Assembly (NCBI RefSeq): GCF_030161395.1
Contig: NZ_BSST01000001.1
Span: 3,224,001 to 3,288,000 of the forward strand
Direction: 5' to 3'
From: Thalassotalea insulae
GTDB lineage: Bacteria > Pseudomonadota > Gammaproteobacteria > Enterobacterales > Alteromonadaceae
DNA length: 64,000 nt
A program made the position numbers and the translations under genes. The number at the start of each line of letters is the position of its first letter. The first letter of the stretch is position 1. The notes beneath the pieces are model-generated. The model worked only from the letters and a program-made list of their open reading frames with translations. It ran no database searches and had not been told where the DNA came from. This document shows, in pieces, positions 61,668 to 64,000 of this stretch.

Positions 61668-62882
61668 ATGGGCTTGAAAAAGTTTATTGAAGATATTGAG
61701 CCGCATTTTGAAAAAGGCGGCAAACATGAAAAGTGGTTTGCTTTATATGAAGCAATAGCTACTGGTTTATTTACCCCAGGTTATGTTAACAAGGGTAAAA
61801 CACATGTGCGCGATAGTATCGATCTTAAGCGTATCATGATCACAGTTTGGTTAGCGGTATTCCCGGCAATGTTTTTTGGTATGTACAATATTGGCTACCA
61901 AGCAACAGAAGCATTAGCGGCTGGTTATGCTTTACCTGAAACATGGCAAGTTGGCTTGTTTGAGCTTATCGGTGGTAGCTTAACCACAGACTCAGGCTGG
62001 TTTAGCATGATGCTTTATGGCGCGATGTTCTTCTTACCTATCTATGCCGTCACCTTTATTGTTGGTGGTTTTTGGGAAGTAATGTTTGCTGCAGTACGTA
62101 AGCATGAAGTTAATGAAGGTTTCTTCGTCAGTTCTATTTTATTCGCCTTAATTGTGCCGGCAACCATTCCATTATGGCAAGTGGCTATCGGTATTACTTT
62201 TGGTGTGGTTATCGCGAAAGAAATCTTTGGTGGTACAGGTAAGAACTTCTTAAACCCAGCGTTAGCAGGTCGTGCATTTTTATTCTTTGCTTATCCAAGT
62301 GAAATTTCAGGTGACGCGGTTTGGGTTGCTGTTGATGGTTTCTCTGGTGCTACTGCCTTAGCAGCGGGGGCGGCTGCTGAAGTTGGCGCAATCGACTATT
62401 CGCTCGGTACACAAGCTTGGTGGGATGCTTTCTGGGGCTTTATTCCTGGTTCTGTTGGTGAAGTGTCAACGGCGGCTATCCTATTAGGTGGTGCTTATAT
62501 TCTATATAAAGGTATTGCTTCTTGGCGCATCGTATTAGGTGTGTTTGGCGGTATGGTTGTGACTTCTTTCTTATTCAATACGATTGGTAGTGACACCAAC
62601 GCAATGTTTGCGATGCCATGGCATTGGCACTTAGTAGTAGGTGGTTTTGCTTTCGGTATGATGTTTATGGCAACAGATCCTGTTTCTGCGTCATTCACTA
62701 ATACGGGTAAATACTGGTTTGGTGCCTTAGTTGGTGTCATGGTGGTGTTGGTGCGTGTTGTTAACCCGGCATTCCCTGAAGGTATGATGCTAGCAATTTT
62801 ATTTGCTAACTTGTTTGCGCCATTGTTTGATTACTTTGTTGTGCAATCAAACGTAAAACGGAGGCTTGCTCGCAATGTCTAG
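61668..62882 (+). CDS. nqrB: Na+-translocating NADH:quinone reductase subunit B
   Basis: A protein of 404 residues with about ten membrane helices. It carries the flavinylation motif SGATAL in VDGFSGATALAAG, where Thr takes FMN by a phosphoester bond. N-terminal sequence ends in HVRDSIDLKRIMITVWLAV. This subunit contributes to the Na+ channel and binds riboflavin. It overlaps nqrC by eight bases. Confidence 0.96.
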   Translation: MGLKKFIEDIEPHFEKGGKHEKWFALYEAIATGLFTPGYVNKGKTHVRDSIDLKRIMITVWLAVFPAMFFGMYNIGYQATEALAAGYALPETWQVGLFELIGGSLTTDSGWFSMMLYGAMFFLPIYAVTFIVGGFWEVMFAAVRKHEVNEGFFVSSILFALIVPATIPLWQVAIGITFGVVIAKEIFGGTGKNFLNPALAGRAFLFFAYPSEISGDAVWVAVDGFSGATALAAGAAAEVGAIDYSLGTQAWWDAFWGFIPGSVGEVSTAAILLGGAYILYKGIASWRIVLGVFGGMVVTSFLFNTIGSDTNAMFAMPWHWHLVVGGFAFGMMFMATDPVSASFTNTGKYWFGALVGVMVVLVRVVNPAFPEGMMLAILFANLFAPLFDYFVVQSNVKRRLARNV

Positions 62883-63657
62883 TAATAAAGAATCTTTCGG
62901 CAGAACGATTGGTTTTGTCCTTGCAGTCTGTATTGTTTGTGCTGCATTAGTGTCTATTGCTGCTTCTGGTTTAAAAGATAAGCAGGTTGAGAATAAGTTA
63001 CTTGATCAGCAAACAAAAATTTTAGAAGCATCAGGTTTACTGGGAATGACGGATGGCACCTCATTTTCGATTAAAGAAACTTATGGCAAGTTTGTTGAAG
63101 CGAAAATGATCGATCTTGACTCAGGTGAGTTTATCGATGGCGATCCTTTGTTATTTGATGAGCGTCGTAACTCACGCGATGCCACTAAGTCAGAAAAACC
63201 GGAAAATGATATTGCTGGTATTAACCGTCGTTCACATGACGCTGTTATTTATATTGTTCGCAATGGTGCTGGCGTAGTTGAAACAGTTGTATTTCCAATT
63301 GTTGGTTCAGGTCTTTGGGACTTAATGTATGGCTTTGTTGGTATGGAAGCTGATTTAAATACCGTTAAAAATTTAATTTATACCGCAGATTTTAAAGAAA
63401 CTCCGGGCTTAGGTGCTGAAGTACTTAACCCTAAGTGGAAAGCATTATGGCCGGGTAAGAAAATCTACGATGAATCTGGTGCGTTAAAAATTAAATTGGT
63501 TAAAGGTGGCGCGAAAGCTGGTGATATACATGGTGTTGATGCCTTATCGGGTGCGACATTAACCAGTAATGGTGTAACCCGTACCTTACATTTTTGGTTT
63601 GGTAAAGAAGGTTACTTACCTTTTATTACTAAGTATCGTGAAGGAGGCTTAATCTAA
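62875..63657 (+). CDS. nqrC: Na+-translocating NADH:quinone reductase subunit C
   Basis: A protein of 260 residues with an N-terminal membrane helix (about 12-32) and a periplasmic FMN-binding domain. The FMN-Thr motif is SGATLTSNG near residue 225. ATG 62875 has GGAGG ten bases upstream; the in-frame TTG at 62866 is too close to it. Covalent flavin attachment needs an ApbE flavin transferase, not seen in this window. Its stop overlaps the nqrD start (TAATG). Confidence 0.95.
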   Translation: MSSNKESFGRTIGFVLAVCIVCAALVSIAASGLKDKQVENKLLDQQTKILEASGLLGMTDGTSFSIKETYGKFVEAKMIDLDSGEFIDGDPLLFDERRNSRDATKSEKPENDIAGINRRSHDAVIYIVRNGAGVVETVVFPIVGSGLWDLMYGFVGMEADLNTVKNLIYTADFKETPGLGAEVLNPKWKALWPGKKIYDESGALKIKLVKGGAKAGDIHGVDALSGATLTSNGVTRTLHFWFGKEGYLPFITKYREGGLI

Positions 63658-64000
63658 TGTCTTCAGAAGCAAATAAAGTATTAACAAAACCTATTGTTGA
63701 TAATAACCCGATTGCCTTGCAAGTACTGGGTATTTGTTCGGCGCTGGCGGTTACCAGTTCAATGGCAAACGCCTTAGTAATGACGTTAGCGGTAACTTTA
63801 GTTACAGCGTTTTCTAACTTGTTTATTTCGGCGATTCGTAATCAGATCCCATCAAGTGTGCGTATTATCGTACAGATGGCAATTATTGCCTCATTGGTAA
63901 TTGTGGTTGATCAGATATTAAAGGCTTTTTCATATCAGCTCTCACAAGAGTTATCGGTATATATTGGTTTGATTATTACTAACTGTATCGTTATGGGTCG
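63657..64000 (+). CDS. nqrD: Na+-translocating NADH:quinone reductase subunit D, 3' end beyond window
   Basis: The visible 114 codons start MSSEANKVLTKPIVDNNPIA and continue with membrane helices (QVLGICSALAVTSSMANALV, VTLVTAFSNLFISAIRNQIP). This is NqrD, one of the paired inverted membrane subunits D and E. The frame is open at the window edge, so nqrD, nqrE and nqrF are expected to the right. Confidence 0.95.
   Translation, partial: MSSEANKVLTKPIVDNNPIALQVLGICSALAVTSSMANALVMTLAVTLVTAFSNLFISAIRNQIPSSVRIIVQMAIIASLVIVVDQILKAFSYQLSQELSVYIGLIITNCIVMG

Overview
The window reads as chromosome of a marine, AT-rich gammaproteobacterium of the order Alteromonadales, most like Colwelliaceae (Colwellia/Thalassotalea group). 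This is inferred from conserved blocks (glnE-hldE; tolC divergent from nudF-yqiB-cpdA-yqiA-parE; dsbC-recJ-prfB-lysS; bolA-yajG-ampG; nqrABCD), FabV as an enoyl reductase gene, a sodium-pumping NADH dehydrogenase, and AT-rich coding sequence. No rRNA, tRNA, CRISPR array, prophage or transposase gene was seen.

Bases 1-1742 hold the end of an unrecognised gene, an L,D-transpeptidase and, facing it, a Lpp-type lipoprotein that is its probable substrate. Bases 1837-8287 are a compact envelope-stress locus of eight minus-strand genes in two transcription units: DUF2170 (YjfI-like), PspA (YjfJ-like), a DUF4178-like protein, a small protein with two possible ribbon-helix-helix repeats and a TIGFGD ion channel; then a lipoprotein, a DUF350 protein and a membrane-bound spermidine synthase. 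Both units carry the 13-base palindrome GACATAWTATGTC laid over the -35 element (three copies, only here), so they look like one regulon with an unknown regulator. This is the most interesting system in the window.

Bases 8469-20595 are housekeeping: glnE, a TcpQ-like protein, an LpxL-type acyltransferase, hldE, tolC, nudF, yqiB, cpdA, yqiA and parE. Bases 20611-28066, lying between parE and parC, are accessory: a His-rich periplasmic protein, a cupin, an arsenic operon (arsR, GAPDH-like, arsJ, VOC protein) that exports 1-arseno-3-phosphoglycerate, and two overlapping membrane diguanylate cyclases. parC and a stand-alone EAL phosphodiesterase follow.

Bases 31427-46329 hold talB, yaaA, a TonB-dependent receptor with a FecR regulator but no adjacent sigma factor, srmB, fldB, dsbC, recJ, prfB (with its programmed +1 frameshift) and lysS. 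Bases 46388-55382 hold DUF3667 and YkvA-like proteins, ampG, a periplasmic cyclophilin, yajG, rlmG, an AlkB-like oxygenase that seems to start at ATT, and bolA. Bases 55535-64000 hold a TRAP transporter operon, fabV and nqrABCD (nqrD cut by the window edge). nqrA is preceded by a structured, terminator-like leader and an eight-codon upstream ORF.

Two related copies of a 170-180 bp element with terminal inverted repeats lie upstream of dsbC and bolA. Their stems differ by compensating base changes. All functional calls rest on reading the sequence and on knowledge of families; no database search was run.
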